A DNA stretch of 64,000 bases, taken from contig JAFUOH010000010.1 of assembly GCA_017482055.1 (NCBI GenBank), forward strand, positions 62,001-126,000, written 5' to 3'. The notes under the pieces are model-generated. The model was not told the DNA's origin and ran no database searches. It worked only from the letters and a program-made list of their open reading frames with translations. Within the stretch, counting starts at the first letter, position 1, and each line of letters begins with the position of its first letter. Made by a program: the position numbers and the translations under genes. The DNA is from Clostridia bacterium. Its GTDB lineage: Bacteria; Bacillota; Clostridia; Oscillospirales; CAG-272. Positions 1 through 8,831 of the stretch are shown one piece after another.

Positions 1-661
1 TCAGCGCGAGGAACTGTTCGCCGTTGATGCGTCCGATGTAGTTGCCGTAGTGGTTGATGTAGACGGACTTCACGGTCTTTGCCTTGATAATATCAATGTA
101 TTCCTTTACATCAAAGTGCGCCGCTTCGAGGATCGCTACGTCAAGGTCGTCAACGGGCGGGAAGTCGATGGCAGGACGCTTTAAGTCGCCCGAGCAAAGC
201 ACTCGCTTGCCCTCGGCTTCGATGAGATACGCGTGGGAGTTGGGACAGTGCTGTGTGGGGAACGATGTCACCTTAAAATAACCGTCGTCGTAGATAACGC
301 CGTCGCCCACGATCTCCAACTTCTGCTCGGGACGGAGCTTTGCACCGAAAGCATCGAGATATTGGTGGACAAGAGTCGCACACTTTTCGTTGGGAACATA
401 GACCTCGGGGTTGGATTCCTTATAGAACCAGCTCGAAAGTCCATAGAAGGAATAAAGCCCGTCGATGTGGTCATTATGCGGATGGGTGATGAAGATGCCC
501 TTCACATTATTGGGATTTATACGTCTGTTAGCAAGTGCCATATTAATATCACAGCCTGCGTCAATAAAGTAATATCTTCCGCCCACTTCGAAAAGAATAG
601 ATGTACACTGCTTATTTGCCTCGGGAACACCGTGTCCCGAGCCGACTATTGTAATTTTCAT
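1..661 (-). CDS. MBL-fold metallo-hydrolase (RNase Z-like), truncated by window edge
   Basis: The frame is open from an ATG at 659-661 to the window edge, at least 220 codons with no stop, so the C-terminus is missing. The product starts MKITIVGSGHGVPEANK and carries the metallo-beta-lactamase zinc motif HPHNDHIDG near residue 60; further metal-ligand candidates are in TQHCPNSHAY and CSGDLK. This arrangement matches the RNase Z/UlaG-like branch of the MBL superfamily, which are cytosolic metal-dependent phosphodiesterases or lactonases; the substrate cannot be read from sequence. An AAAGGA ribosome site lies about 8 bases upstream and a good sigma-A promoter at 708-736. It is divergent from murD, with an inverted-repeat element between them. 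Confidence 0.85.
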   Translation of the reverse strand, partial: MKITIVGSGHGVPEANKQCTSILFEVGGRYYFIDAGCDINMALANRRINPNNVKGIFITHPHNDHIDGLYSFYGLSSWFYKESNPEVYVPNEKCATLVHQYLDAFGAKLRPEQKLEIVGDGVIYDDGYFKVTSFPTQHCPNSHAYLIEAEGKRVLCSGDLKRPAIDFPPVDDLDVAILEAAHFDVKEYIDIIKAKTVKSVYINHYGNYIGRINGEQFLAL

Positions 662-707
662 GATGGTTATCCTTTCATAGATGAGTAATTTAATATAATT
701 CATGTAT

Positions 708-736
708 ATTTTAGCACACAAACACAAACATGTCAA
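708..736 (-). promoter_or_regulatory. Sigma-A promoter of the MBL hydrolase
   Basis: On the minus strand the -35 is TTGACA (731-736) and the -10 is TAAAAT (708-713), separated by 17 bp. The leader to the ATG at 661 is about 40 nt. Confidence 0.75.
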
Positions 737-777
737 GGCTTTGTTTTCGAATCATGAGGGAATTCCGCCTTTGCGAC

Positions 778-963
778 AAATTATCGTTTATCGTTCTATT
801 GTAGAGGTGCCGGTAGCCGAGCCAAGGAGGGGGGAGTGCAGAGGGGGGAACCTTCGGATCGGCGTTTGAGAGCAGATGGTTCCCCCCTCTGCCCGCGCCG
901 CCCGGAGGGCGGCACGGAACGCGGGGTGTGGGGCAGCCGCCCCACGACGATAAACGATAATTT
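778..963. repeat. MITE-like inverted-repeat element, copy A
   Basis: A 186-bp non-coding segment with perfect 17-bp terminal inverted repeats: AAATTATCGTTTATCGT at 778-794 and its complement at 947-963. The interior is GC-rich and itself palindromic; its right half holds the block CCGCCCGGAGGGCGGCACGG followed by GGGGCAGCCGCCCC. Related copies lie at 3719-3867 (opposite orientation) and 28780-29006. It encodes no transposase. I see no clear target-site duplication. It separates the divergent MBL hydrolase and murD promoters. Confidence 0.75.
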
Positions 964-976
964 ATTACAAAACCTG

Positions 977-1005
977 TTTACAATCAGCCCGAATTGTGGT
1001 ATACT
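977..1005 (+). promoter_or_regulatory. Sigma-A promoter of murD
   Basis: TTTACA (977-982) and TATACT (1000-1005) are separated by 17 bp. It starts only 14 bp beyond the end of repeat copy A. Confidence 0.75.
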
Positions 1006-1044
1006 ATATATGTATGCGAAAAAATAACACAGATGAGGTGCAAT

Positions 1045-2451
1045 ATGTCAAGGCTCACCGAATTTAAAAAATACATAAAAGGAAAGCAATCAGCCGTGGT
1101 CGGCATCGGCGTTTCAAACACGCCGCTTATTGACTTTCTGCTCTCCTGCGGGGCAGTCGTTACCGCACGCGACATCAAAACTCGCGAAAAGCTGGGCGAG
1201 CTTGCGGACACCCTTGAGCAAAAAGGCGTATCGCTGCTTCTCGGCGACGGATATCTCGAAAACCTCACCGAGGACATAATCTTCAAGGCGCCCGGTATTC
1301 GAGGCGACCTGCCGCAGTTTGCCACAGCCGTGAAGCGCGGCGCGGTGCTCACCTCCGAAATGGAGGTATTCTTTGAGCTCTGCCCCTGTAAAATTTTCGG
1401 CATCACGGGCAGCGACGGTAAAACCACAACCACCACCCTCACCTACAAAATGCTGGAGCTTGAAGCAAAAAAGCGCGGCTCCTCTGCAAAAGTATGGGTG
1501 GGCGGCAACATCGGAAAGCCTCTGCTTCCCGAGATCGACAGTTTCAAGGCGGATGATATCGCGGTGGTTGAGCTGTCCAGCTTCCAGCTTCACATGATGA
1601 AGCGCTCTCCCTTCGCCGCCGCAATTACCAACGTCTCTCCCAACCACTTAAACTGGCACACCGACATGGAGGAATACACCGTTTCCAAGGAGAATATTTT
1701 CAAAAACCCAGGCAACACCCGCGTGGTGCTAAACTACGGCTGTGAGCTGACCCGCGAAATGGCGGCACTCACAAATTCCGAGGTGACATATTTCTCCGGC
1801 AGTCTCACCCCTGCCGACGGCTATGCCTCGGTGTATGAGCGTGACGGCATTATCGTTTATCGCGAGGCGGACGGCAGTGTGACCGAGGTGCTTCGCCAAG
1901 CAGACATCAAAATTCCGGGCAGACACAACGTGGAAAACTACATGACCGCCATCGCGCTGACCCACGGTTTTGTCAGCCGCGAGGTAATATGCGAGATCGC
2001 GCGCACCTTCGGAGGTGTTGAGCATCGCTGTGAGTTCGTGCGTGAGGCGGATGGTGTGAAATATTACAACAGCTCCATTGATTCAAGCCCCACTCGTACG
2101 GAAGCGGCACTGCGCGCATTTAAGGAAAAGGTCATCGTGATCTGCGGCGGCTACGACAAGAATATTCCCTACGAGCCCTTAGCAAAGCCGCTGTGCGACT
2201 GTGCGAAAAAGGTGGTGCTCGTAGGAGCCACGGCTCCCAAGATAAAAGAAGCACTGCTTGCATTCCCCGAATATAACGGCACGCCCGAAATTATCGAAGC
2301 AGACAGCTTTGAGGCTGCTGTCAAAGCGGCACGGGATGCCGCGAACGCCGGCGACATCGTCATCCTCTCTCCCGCCTCGGCAAGCTTTGACATGTTCAAA
2401 AACTTCGAGGAGCGCGGTAATTATTTCAAAGCAATAGTACACGGATTTTAA
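1045..2451 (+). CDS. murD: UDP-N-acetylmuramoyl-L-alanine--D-glutamate ligase
   Basis: 468 residues, a normal MurD length. MurD is a cytosolic ATP-dependent ligase that adds D-glutamate to UDP-MurNAc-L-Ala in peptidoglycan synthesis. The Mur-ligase P-loop GITGSDGKTTTT is at about 119-130, the central-domain signature NVSPNHLNWH follows, and the C-terminal domain has YYNSSIDSSPTRTEAA, ICGGYDKN and LSPASASFDMF. The start at 1045 is chosen because GAGGTG (1035-1040) sits 4 bases upstream; the longer frame back to 994 begins inside the promoter. It is followed after 12 bp by the PLP enzyme gene, so the two probably form an operon. It stands alone rather than in a dcw cluster. Confidence 0.95.
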   Translation: MSRLTEFKKYIKGKQSAVVGIGVSNTPLIDFLLSCGAVVTARDIKTREKLGELADTLEQKGVSLLLGDGYLENLTEDIIFKAPGIRGDLPQFATAVKRGAVLTSEMEVFFELCPCKIFGITGSDGKTTTTTLTYKMLELEAKKRGSSAKVWVGGNIGKPLLPEIDSFKADDIAVVELSSFQLHMMKRSPFAAAITNVSPNHLNWHTDMEEYTVSKENIFKNPGNTRVVLNYGCELTREMAALTNSEVTYFSGSLTPADGYASVYERDGIIVYREADGSVTEVLRQADIKIPGRHNVENYMTAIALTHGFVSREVICEIARTFGGVEHRCEFVREADGVKYYNSSIDSSPTRTEAALRAFKEKVIVICGGYDKNIPYEPLAKPLCDCAKKVVLVGATAPKIKEALLAFPEYNGTPEIIEADSFEAAVKAARDAANAGDIVILSPASASFDMFKNFEERGNYFKAIVHGF

Positions 2452-2463
2452 GGAGAAAACAAC

Positions 2464-3711
2464 ATGAAGGACATAAATTTAACAGAGCTTGCTGCCAAAG
2501 CAGAACAGGATCTTGCCGACATCTTCGCCGACATCGACCGCATCTCTTTTGAGAATACCAAGCGCGTCATGGATTCTTTCAAAAATAACCGCGTAGACGA
2601 TTCCTGCTTCGCGGGCACCAGCGGCTACGGCTACGACGACAAGGGACGTGACACACTCGACCGTATATACGCCGAGGTATTCGGTGCGGAGGCGGCATTT
2701 GTGCGCCACAGCATCGTCAACGGCACCCAAGCTATCGCCATCGCGCTGTACGGTCTGCTTCGTCCGAATGACATCATGCTGTCCGTCACGGGCAAGCCAT
2801 ACGACACGCTTGAAGAGGTCATAGGCATCGCGGGAACTCCCGGGAACGGCTCTCTCGCCGATTTCGGTGTGGAATACCGCCAGGTCGATCTCAAAAACGG
2901 CGAGATCGACTACGCGCAGATCGAAGAACAGTTAAAAGCGTGCGGTGAGCGTGTCAAGATTGTATTCCTGCAGCGCTCCAAGGGCTATATGAACCGCCCC
3001 ACTCTGACAGTCGATCAGATCGGGGAGGTAGCGCAGTTTGTCAAAGCACGCTCCAAGGCTTACATAGTAGTTGACAACTGCTACGGTGAATTTACCGAGA
3101 CAAAAGAGCCCTGTGCAGTGGGCGCAGACCTCATTATGGGCTCGCTTATCAAAAATCCCGGCGGCGGTATAGCGGAGTCGGGCGGATACATCGCAGGCAG
3201 CGCCAAGGCGGTGGAGCTTGCAAGCTACCGCCTCACAACGGTGGGAGTCGGGCTCGAATGCGGTGCTTCTCTCGGCAACAACAAGAGTCTTTTCAAAGGC
3301 TTCTTCTTCGCCCCCCACGTCACCGCACAGGCGATCAAGACCGCGCATTTTGCCGCTTATATCTTTGAAGCTCTCGGATGCGGAGTAAATCCCCGCTGGA
3401 ATGAGCGCCGAGCGGATATCATACAGGCTATCCATATGGAAAAGCCCGAACGGCTTGTGGCATTCTGTCAGGGCATACAAAGCGGCTCGCCCATTGATTC
3501 GTATGTCAGCCCCGAGCCGTGGGATATGCCCGGCTACACCGATCAGGTCATCATGGCGGCAGGTGCATTTACGCAGGGCTCATCTATCGAACTGTCCGCC
3601 GACGGTCCCATGCGTCCGCCGTATACGGCGTTCATGCAGGGCGGACTCACCTATGAGAGCGGCAAGCTCGGCATACTCGCTGCTGCGGAGAAGCTTATTG
3701 AATTGATGTAA
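2464..3711 (+). CDS. ynbB: Methionine gamma-lyase family PLP protein (YnbB-like)
   Basis: 415 residues, full length for the YnbB/'aluminum resistance' branch of PLP fold type I enzymes (Met_gamma_lyase family). The cofactor region reads LIKNPGGGIAESGGYIAG, with the predicted Schiff-base lysine in SLIKNPGG; upstream motifs include VDNCYGEF, which carries the aspartate expected to pair with the pyridine nitrogen. The family is assigned carbon-sulfur lyase activity by similarity, but the physiological substrate is not established. An AAGGAGAA site precedes the ATG, and the gene lies 12 bp after murD. In many Firmicutes this gene lies near glnA/hfq; here a glutamine synthetase III lies about 1.5 kb away on the other strand. 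Confidence 0.9.
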   Translation: MKDINLTELAAKAEQDLADIFADIDRISFENTKRVMDSFKNNRVDDSCFAGTSGYGYDDKGRDTLDRIYAEVFGAEAAFVRHSIVNGTQAIAIALYGLLRPNDIMLSVTGKPYDTLEEVIGIAGTPGNGSLADFGVEYRQVDLKNGEIDYAQIEEQLKACGERVKIVFLQRSKGYMNRPTLTVDQIGEVAQFVKARSKAYIVVDNCYGEFTETKEPCAVGADLIMGSLIKNPGGGIAESGGYIAGSAKAVELASYRLTTVGVGLECGASLGNNKSLFKGFFFAPHVTAQAIKTAHFAAYIFEALGCGVNPRWNERRADIIQAIHMEKPERLVAFCQGIQSGSPIDSYVSPEPWDMPGYTDQVIMAAGAFTQGSSIELSADGPMRPPYTAFMQGGLTYESGKLGILAAAEKLIELM

Positions 3712-3718
3712 GAAATAC

Positions 3719-3867
3719 AAATTATCGTTTATCGTCGTGGGGCGGCTGCCCCACACCTCGCGTTCCGTGCCGCCCTTCGGGCGGCGCGGGTCGGGGGCTG
3801 CTTTGCTCTCAAACGCCGATGCAATCCGCCCCCCGCCCCCCCGCTCGCCTCGGCTAAACGAGAATTT
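3719..3867. repeat. MITE-like inverted-repeat element, copy B
   Basis: Copy B (149 bp) is inverted relative to copy A. Its left end AAATTATCGTTTATCGT (3719-3735) is identical to that of A; the right end GGCTAAACGAGAATTT has diverged. The shared GC-rich block with GTGCCGCCCTTCGGGCGGCG is kept, while the middle is shorter than in A. It starts 8 bp after the ynbB stop codon. Confidence 0.75.
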
Positions 3868-3878
3868 CATTATAACCC

Positions 3879-3920
3879 AAATGAGGCTGTTGCATTAAAT
3901 GCAGCAGCCTCATTTTTATT
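3879..3920 (+). terminator. Rho-independent terminator after murD-ynbB
   Basis: Stem AAATGAGGCTGTTGCAT / ATGCAGCAGCCTCATTT, with one non-Watson-Crick position, closes a 2-3 base loop and is followed by a T-rich tail. Copy B lies between the ynbB stop and this hairpin, so the mRNA 3' end would contain the repeat. Confidence 0.8.
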
Positions 3921-3928
3921 TTAAAATT

Positions 3929-5137
3929 TTACAGCAGCATATCGTCATACACCGCGCGCTCGCCGCCTGCGAAGGGGGGGCGGACGCGTGCCGCTGACAG
4001 CGGCGCTTCACCGATGGACTTTACCGAAAGTCTTAATGGTACCGCAACACGTTTAAGATGCATGCCGATAAGCGTTCCGCCGATGTCAAGACCTGCGTCG
4101 GCTTTTATTTCGGCAACTGTGGCGGGATTTTCAAACTGCTGCCACGCCAACGTTGCGAACGCGCCACCCGCCTTGGGCATGGGCACCACGTTCATTATTT
4201 CGTATCCGCAAGCCTCGGCGAGCTTTTTATCCATTATCAGCGCACGGTTTAAATGCTCACAGCACTGTGCCGCGATATGGATACCGCGCGGGTTGAATAC
4301 CGATTTTAGTCCCGCCAAAACGGCTTCCGCAGCCTCGGGTGAGGACGATGAGCCGATGCGCTCGCCCGTGATCTCACTGGAGGAGCAACCTACTACAACA
4401 AGCGAGCCCTCACAAAGCTTCGCCGCCTCGCACAGCTCGGCAGCCGCCTGTGCCGCCTGCTCACGTATTACCGCTGCATTGTCAGCACTCAGCATATCGC
4501 CGTCGCTAAGCGGGATCTCAAGCGTCCCCGCAAGCTCGGACATGGAATTGACTGTATGCGCAGCACAGGTGGCCGCATCCGCATCCTCCACAGGATGCGA
4601 GCAGAACAGACAGCCCGCACAGCCTGCTCTCACTCCCGAAAGCACGTCTATCTCTCGGTCGCCAACCATCACGGCAGTCTCGGGAGCGATGGAATACACG
4701 CGGCAGATGTGGTGTACCGCATCGGGAGCGGGCTTTGAGGGAAAATGCATGGAACTGTCAACGCCTCCGGTAAAATATTTGTCAAGCCCCCAAAGGCGGA
4801 GATAGGTCCATGCCTGCCTATCGCGGTGGGTATAGAGGAAATTCCGACCGCCCGCCTCGCAGATGGCACGCAGTACCGCCGCGGTGCCGTGAAATGGCGC
4901 GGAACAGGGACGGAACGAATGGCTGTGCTCAAGCGCTATAACATCCGCGTACTGCTCCGTTGTAAGACCGAAGCGTTTGCGGCATTCCCCGAAGCTCACA
5001 TACAGCGCGCGAAGAACCTCCTCATGCTCAAACGGAATGGCATCACGGGTCATGACTTTCTCAAACGCCGCCGCAATATGTGGATAGCTGTCAAACAGCG
5101 TGCCGTCAAAATCCCAGATAAATGATGTGTATTTCAA
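3929..5137 (-). CDS. HAD-family phosphatase fused to a DUF436/UPF0340 (YwlG-like) domain
   Basis: 402 residues, two domains. Residues 1-207 are a HAD subfamily I phosphatase: motif I DFDGT (D9, D11), motif II around LYTHRD, lysine K134 in PSKPAP, and motif IV MVGDREID (157-164). Residues about 220-402 match the UPF0340/TIGR01440 family (Bacillus YwlG), with VVGCSSSEITGERIG, CCEHLNRAL and MPKAGGAFA. YwlG proteins are normally stand-alone at about 180 residues and of unknown function. The window shows one uninterrupted frame, so this is a fusion and not an annotation join. It follows glnN by 21 bp on the same strand and is probably cotranscribed. The HAD substrate is unknown; a phosphoglycolate-like small phosphate is plausible. 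Confidence 0.85.
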   Translation of the reverse strand: MKYTSFIWDFDGTLFDSYPHIAAAFEKVMTRDAIPFEHEEVLRALYVSFGECRKRFGLTTEQYADVIALEHSHSFRPCSAPFHGTAAVLRAICEAGGRNFLYTHRDRQAWTYLRLWGLDKYFTGGVDSSMHFPSKPAPDAVHHICRVYSIAPETAVMVGDREIDVLSGVRAGCAGCLFCSHPVEDADAATCAAHTVNSMSELAGTLEIPLSDGDMLSADNAAVIREQAAQAAAELCEAAKLCEGSLVVVGCSSSEITGERIGSSSSPEAAEAVLAGLKSVFNPRGIHIAAQCCEHLNRALIMDKKLAEACGYEIMNVVPMPKAGGAFATLAWQQFENPATVAEIKADAGLDIGGTLIGMHLKRVAVPLRLSVKSIGEAPLSAARVRPPFAGGERAVYDDMLL

Positions 5138-5158
5138 GTTATTACTTCCTTTAATGGT

Positions 5159-7252
5159 TTATATGTTAAAAAGCAGTGCGTCATAGGTGGGGAAGGGCCA
5201 ATATTCCTCGCCGACGATAGTCTCAAGCTCATCCGCCGCCGCGCGTACACTGTCCATCGTGGGAATGATCTCGTCACGGATAAAGAACATGAGATCATAA
5301 TTCTCTGTAAACTTATGGCTCTCGTTAAGGGCAAACTCCAGTGCGCCGATGCTCTCATGAAGCTCGCTCGCGAGAGTTGACAGACGGTTTACAAGCTCAA
5401 CCTCAACGTCTACGGGAGCGCCGATGGCTTTTGCTGCCACGGCAGTCTCGGAAAGCTCGCGGATATACTTCATAACCGCGGGAACGATCTGCTTCTTTGC
5501 CATATCCAGCATGGTGAGCGCTTCGATGTTCATCACCTTGCAGTAGCTCTCCATGTGTATCTCGTCCCGGGAGTGCATTTCCATCTCGGTGAACACCTTG
5601 TGCTTTGTATACATTGCGATGTTCTTTTCCGACACAAAGTAAGGGAGCGCATCGGGGGTTGTACGCAGATTTAAAAGCCCGCGGTGCTTTGCTTCTTCCA
5701 CCCATTCCTCGGAATAGTTGTTGCCATTGAATATGATACGCTTGTGCGCCTTGTAGATCTCTCTTATCAGCGCACCGACCGCCTTATTGAAGTCCTCGCC
5801 CGCATCGACCGCCGCCTCTAACTTGTCGGCGATACGGGAAAGCTCCTCGGCAACGATGGTGTTAAGGGTAATATTGGGTCCCGATACCGAATGAGATGCA
5901 CCAAGGCTTCTGAACTCGAACTTATTGCCCGTGAACGCAAAGGGAGAGGTGCGGTTTCGGTCGGTAGTGTCCTTTGCAAACTTCGGAAGCACATCTGCGC
6001 CGATCTCCATCACCGACTTTGTGTGTACATCATATGCGGTACCGTTTTCGATGGATTCCAGGATCGCAGTCAGCTCGTCGCCAAGGAACATGGATATAAT
6101 GGCAGGGGGCGCTTCATGACCGCCGAGACGGTGGTCGTTGCCCGCGCTCGCCACGGAAATGCGCAGGAGATCCTGATAATCGTCCACCGCCGCGATCACG
6201 GCGCAGAGGAATAAAAGGAACTGTGCATTCTCGCTTGGGGTGTCGCCCGGCTCAAGCAGATTCACGCCTTCCTTGGTAGCGATCGCCCAGTTGTTATGCT
6301 TACCGCTGCCGTTAACCCCCTCGAAGGGCTTTTCGTGAAGCAGGCAGACAAGTCCGTGACGTGCCGCTACCTTCTTCATAGTCTCCATTGTGAGCTGATT
6401 GTGGTCGGTGGCAAGATTGGTAGAACCGAAGATGGGTGCAAGCTCATGCTGAGCGGGAGCCGCTTCGTTATGCTCGGTCTTGGCAAGGATGCCGAGCTTC
6501 CACAGCTCGGTATCAAGCTCTGCCATGAACGCCTTTATACGAGGCTTGATGGAACCGAAATAGTGGTCGTCCATCTCCTGACCCTTGGGCGGCTTTGCAC
6601 CGAACAGGGTACGTCCCGTGATTATAAGATCCTTACGCGCCTCGTACAGCTTCTTGTCCACGATAAAATATTCCTGCTCCGCGCCCACAGTACTGATCAC
6701 CTGCGTAGTCTTACTGCCGAACAGCTTCAGCACTCGTACCGCCTGTTCGCTTACCGCCTTCATGGAACGCAGAAGCGGTGTCTTCTTGTCAAGCGCCTCA
6801 CCGCCGTAAGAGCAGAATGCGGTGGGGATGCAGAGGGTATTGTCTTTAATAAACGCGAAAGAAGTGGGGTCCCATGCAGTATAGCCGCGTGCCTCAAACG
6901 TAGCGCGCAGACCACCCGACGGGAACGACGATGCGTCGGGCTCACCCTTGATGAGCTCCTTTCCCGAAAACTCCATTATAACATCATTGCTTCCGATAGG
7001 CGTGATAAAGCTGTCGTGCTTCTCGGCGGTTATACCTGTCATAGGCTGGAACCAGTGGGTGAAATGGGTAGCCCCCTTCTCTATCGCCCAGTCCTTCATG
7101 GCGTTAGCCACAACGTTTGCGACAGTGATATCCAGCTCCTTGCCGTCCTCAATGGTCTTAATTAGGGACTTATATGTGTCCTTCGGGAGCTTTTCGCGCA
7201 TTACGGCATCGTTAAAGACCATGCTCGCGAAAATTTCCTGAATACTGTTCAT
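5159..7252 (-). CDS. glnN: Glutamine synthetase type III
   Basis: 697 residues, the large GSIII size class rather than the 440-residue GSI. GSIII makes glutamine from glutamate, ammonia and ATP in the cytosol. Recognisable GSIII segments include [11 protein letters not shown] near residue 80, [20 protein letters not shown], the ATP-site region EQEYFIVDK, the active-site stretch [12 protein letters not shown], and [19 protein letters not shown]. Upstream are an HD hydrolase (30 bp) and a MIF-like protein, and downstream the HAD-DUF436 fusion, all on the minus strand. I see no GlnR-type operator or glutamine riboswitch in the short upstream gap. GSIII is common in Bacteroidetes and Oscillospiraceae. 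Confidence 0.95.
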   Translation of the reverse strand: MNSIQEIFASMVFNDAVMREKLPKDTYKSLIKTIEDGKELDITVANVVANAMKDWAIEKGATHFTHWFQPMTGITAEKHDSFITPIGSNDVIMEFSGKELIKGEPDASSFPSGGLRATFEARGYTAWDPTSFAFIKDNTLCIPTAFCSYGGEALDKKTPLLRSMKAVSEQAVRVLKLFGSKTTQVISTVGAEQEYFIVDKKLYEARKDLIITGRTLFGAKPPKGQEMDDHYFGSIKPRIKAFMAELDTELWKLGILAKTEHNEAAPAQHELAPIFGSTNLATDHNQLTMETMKKVAARHGLVCLLHEKPFEGVNGSGKHNNWAIATKEGVNLLEPGDTPSENAQFLLFLCAVIAAVDDYQDLLRISVASAGNDHRLGGHEAPPAIISMFLGDELTAILESIENGTAYDVHTKSVMEIGADVLPKFAKDTTDRNRTSPFAFTGNKFEFRSLGASHSVSGPNITLNTIVAEELSRIADKLEAAVDAGEDFNKAVGALIREIYKAHKRIIFNGNNYSEEWVEEAKHRGLLNLRTTPDALPYFVSEKNIAMYTKHKVFTEMEMHSRDEIHMESYCKVMNIEALTMLDMAKKQIVPAVMKYIRELSETAVAAKAIGAPVDVEVELVNRLSTLASELHESIGALEFALNESHKFTENYDLMFFIRDEIIPTMDSVRAAADELETIVGEEYWPFPTYDALLFNI

Positions 7253-7282
7253 AGCTTTTCTCCTGTATTGGTGTTTATTGTT

Positions 7283-7942
7283 TTACAGCAGCACCTGCTC
7301 GTTAACGCTGAGTCTGAAGCGCATCCCCAGCTTTTCGGCGGCACTGCAGCAGAGCTTCATTCTTCCGAGGAATATTTCAAAATACTCCATGACAGGGCAA
7401 ATCTTCGTATCAATGGTCAGCGCAAGTCTTATCTCGCGCTCCTCAGCGCAGATATCGAGATCGGCTCGCTTGACCGAATAATTAACTCTGTCGTGTATAT
7501 CGAAGGTAGTCTCCTCGGGATTGCGCACGCGCGACTCGCGCACATCCGTCTTATCGGCAAGTATCAGCGCCGCCGAAATAGCGTTCCCTGCCACTGCCGT
7601 GGACTCGTCGTGATTGCCGATGGCGTTTATAATGACTGCGATGTCCGCGGGATCGGCGCCCATATTGTCAAGGATGCGGAACGCCATGATAGCGCCGCTT
7701 TGCGCATGCTCCACACGGTTTACAATATTGCCGATATCGTGAAGGTAGCCTGCGATCTCGGCAAGCTCCGCTTCATGCTCCGTGTAACCAAGGGCGCGTA
7801 GTATTCGCCCCGCCGTTTCCGACACCTTTCCCACATGGGCAAAGCTGTGCTCGGTGTAACCGAGGGCGATCAGCGCCTCATCCTCTTTTTCAATATATGT
7901 ACGTATCGCTTCGTTTTGTTTTATTTGTTCTATAGTGATCAT
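7283..7942 (-). CDS. HD-domain phosphohydrolase
   Basis: 219 residues. The N-terminal half carries an HD metal site: H near residue 36 in HSFAHVGKV, then the paired LHDIGN motif and a further NHDES. HD proteins are cytosolic metal-dependent phosphohydrolases acting on nucleotides or cyclic nucleotides. The C-terminal half (DLDICAEEREIRLALTID and beyond) looks like an extra alpha/beta domain I do not recognise. It sits 6 bp after the MIF-like gene and 30 bp before glnN, so a link to nitrogen metabolism is possible, but this rests on context alone. Confidence 0.8.
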   Translation of the reverse strand: MITIEQIKQNEAIRTYIEKEDEALIALGYTEHSFAHVGKVSETAGRILRALGYTEHEAELAEIAGYLHDIGNIVNRVEHAQSGAIMAFRILDNMGADPADIAVIINAIGNHDESTAVAGNAISAALILADKTDVRESRVRNPEETTFDIHDRVNYSVKRADLDICAEEREIRLALTIDTKICPVMEYFEIFLGRMKLCCSAAEKLGMRFRLSVNEQVLL

Positions 7943-7948
7943 TTTAAA

Positions 7949-8293
7949 CTAAAAATTCTTTCCGTTCCAGCCCCAGTCGGCATATTCGGAATAGGTGACA
8001 TACACATCCGCTCCCGCAATACCAAGTAAGTCACTGCAGATACGGCAAAGCTCACCCGTCATACGCGAAAAATCCTCAGACCTTGCCTTTCCGAGAATTC
8101 GCACGTCAAAAAACGCCTTGGGAGTAGTGTCATCGCCCGCAAGCCATATTTTTTGGTCGTCCTCGATGCAGACCATTAAATAGGTCTCGGACTTTCCGGG
8201 TATCGCTTCGATAGCTTTTCCAAGAGCGGCTTTTAATTCGATCATCTTTTCCTCGGTGAGCTTCTTTCCCACCTTCATATTGATATACGGCAT
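7949..8293 (-). CDS. MIF-like phenylpyruvate tautomerase family protein
   Basis: 114 residues, the same length as animal macrophage migration inhibitory factor. It starts MPYINMKVGKKL, giving the catalytic Pro1 after methionine removal. PGKSETYLMVCIEDDQKI aligns with the MIF central strand, and the ending VYVTYSEYADWGWNGKNF resembles the MIF C-terminus (VYINYYDM...GWN). Members form trimers and tautomerise phenylpyruvate-type enols; the role in bacteria is unclear. The CxxC motif of mammalian MIF is not visible. An AAAGGAG site precedes the ATG. It is the first gene of the apparent MIF-HD-glnN-HAD group. Confidence 0.85.
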   Translation of the reverse strand: MPYINMKVGKKLTEEKMIELKAALGKAIEAIPGKSETYLMVCIEDDQKIWLAGDDTTPKAFFDVRILGKARSEDFSRMTGELCRICSDLLGIAGADVYVTYSEYADWGWNGKNF

Positions 8294-8399
8294 TATTTTT
8301 CTCCTTTATGTTTCGGTTACGTAGGGGCGATTCACGAATCGCTCATTAAACGACAACCACCATTTTTGTAATGTACGATAATCGTTAGATTTCGGGCGT
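8294..8399. other. 106-bp intergenic region with a small palindrome
   Basis: This gap between the Nudix gene and the MIF-like gene holds the palindrome GCGATTCACGAATCGC (8327-8342), preceded by GTAGGGG. It resembles short dispersed palindromes in related genomes, including the nested element at 28820-28917 that also begins GTAGGG. I cannot identify a convincing promoter for the MIF-HD-glnN group here. Confidence 0.4.
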
Positions 8400-8831
8400 T
8401 CAGTCGAGATACCCCTCGCCGAACTGCTTTACCTGTTCAAGCATGTGTCCGATATTTCCCTCGCCCGCAAAATGCTCCATGCTGAAAAAATCACGGTCAA
8501 GCTCAAGCCAAACAAGCGGATTCGCTTCATCCACAACGGCGACCTCATGCTTCAGCCGCCCGCACCATACCTCAACATAGCAGCCTTGGTTATAGTATGT
8601 AAAATCCATCAGATGCTTTAGCGTAATATCGGCGTCGGTTATCCCGGTCTCCTCCGAAAGCTCTCGGTAAGCGGCAGCTTCGCCGAGCTCGCCCGCCTCT
8701 ATATGACCGCCCACAAGGTTATAAAGTCCCTTGTAGGGATCCTTCACGCGCCTGCACATAAGTATGCGGCGCTTGTCGGGCGAATAGACCATGATGCAGT
8801 TGTAACCGACCATATTCTCTCGCGTGTTCAT
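8400..8831 (-). CDS. Nudix hydrolase
   Basis: 143 residues with a complete Nudix box GGHIEAGELGEAAAYRELSEETGI-type spacing (GX5EX7REXXEEXG) at about 41-63. Nudix enzymes cleave nucleoside diphosphates linked to another moiety; the N-terminal VYSPDKRRILMCRRVKDPYKGLYN resembles the 8-oxo-dGTP diphosphatase (MutT/NUDIX) group, but substrate assignment is not reliable. Its ATG overlaps the stop codon of the Nif3-like gene by 4 bases, so the two are translationally coupled in a trmK-nif3-nudix operon. Confidence 0.88.
   Translation of the reverse strand: MNTRENMVGYNCIMVYSPDKRRILMCRRVKDPYKGLYNLVGGHIEAGELGEAAAYRELSEETGITDADITLKHLMDFTYYNQGCYVEVWCGRLKHEVAVVDEANPLVWLELDRDFFSMEHFAGEGNIGHMLEQVKQFGEGYLD

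Noticed and set aside
994-1044. Longer murD frame starting at ATG 994
   Set aside because: This ATG lies within the promoter spacer, upstream of the expected transcript start; ATG 1045 has its own SD.
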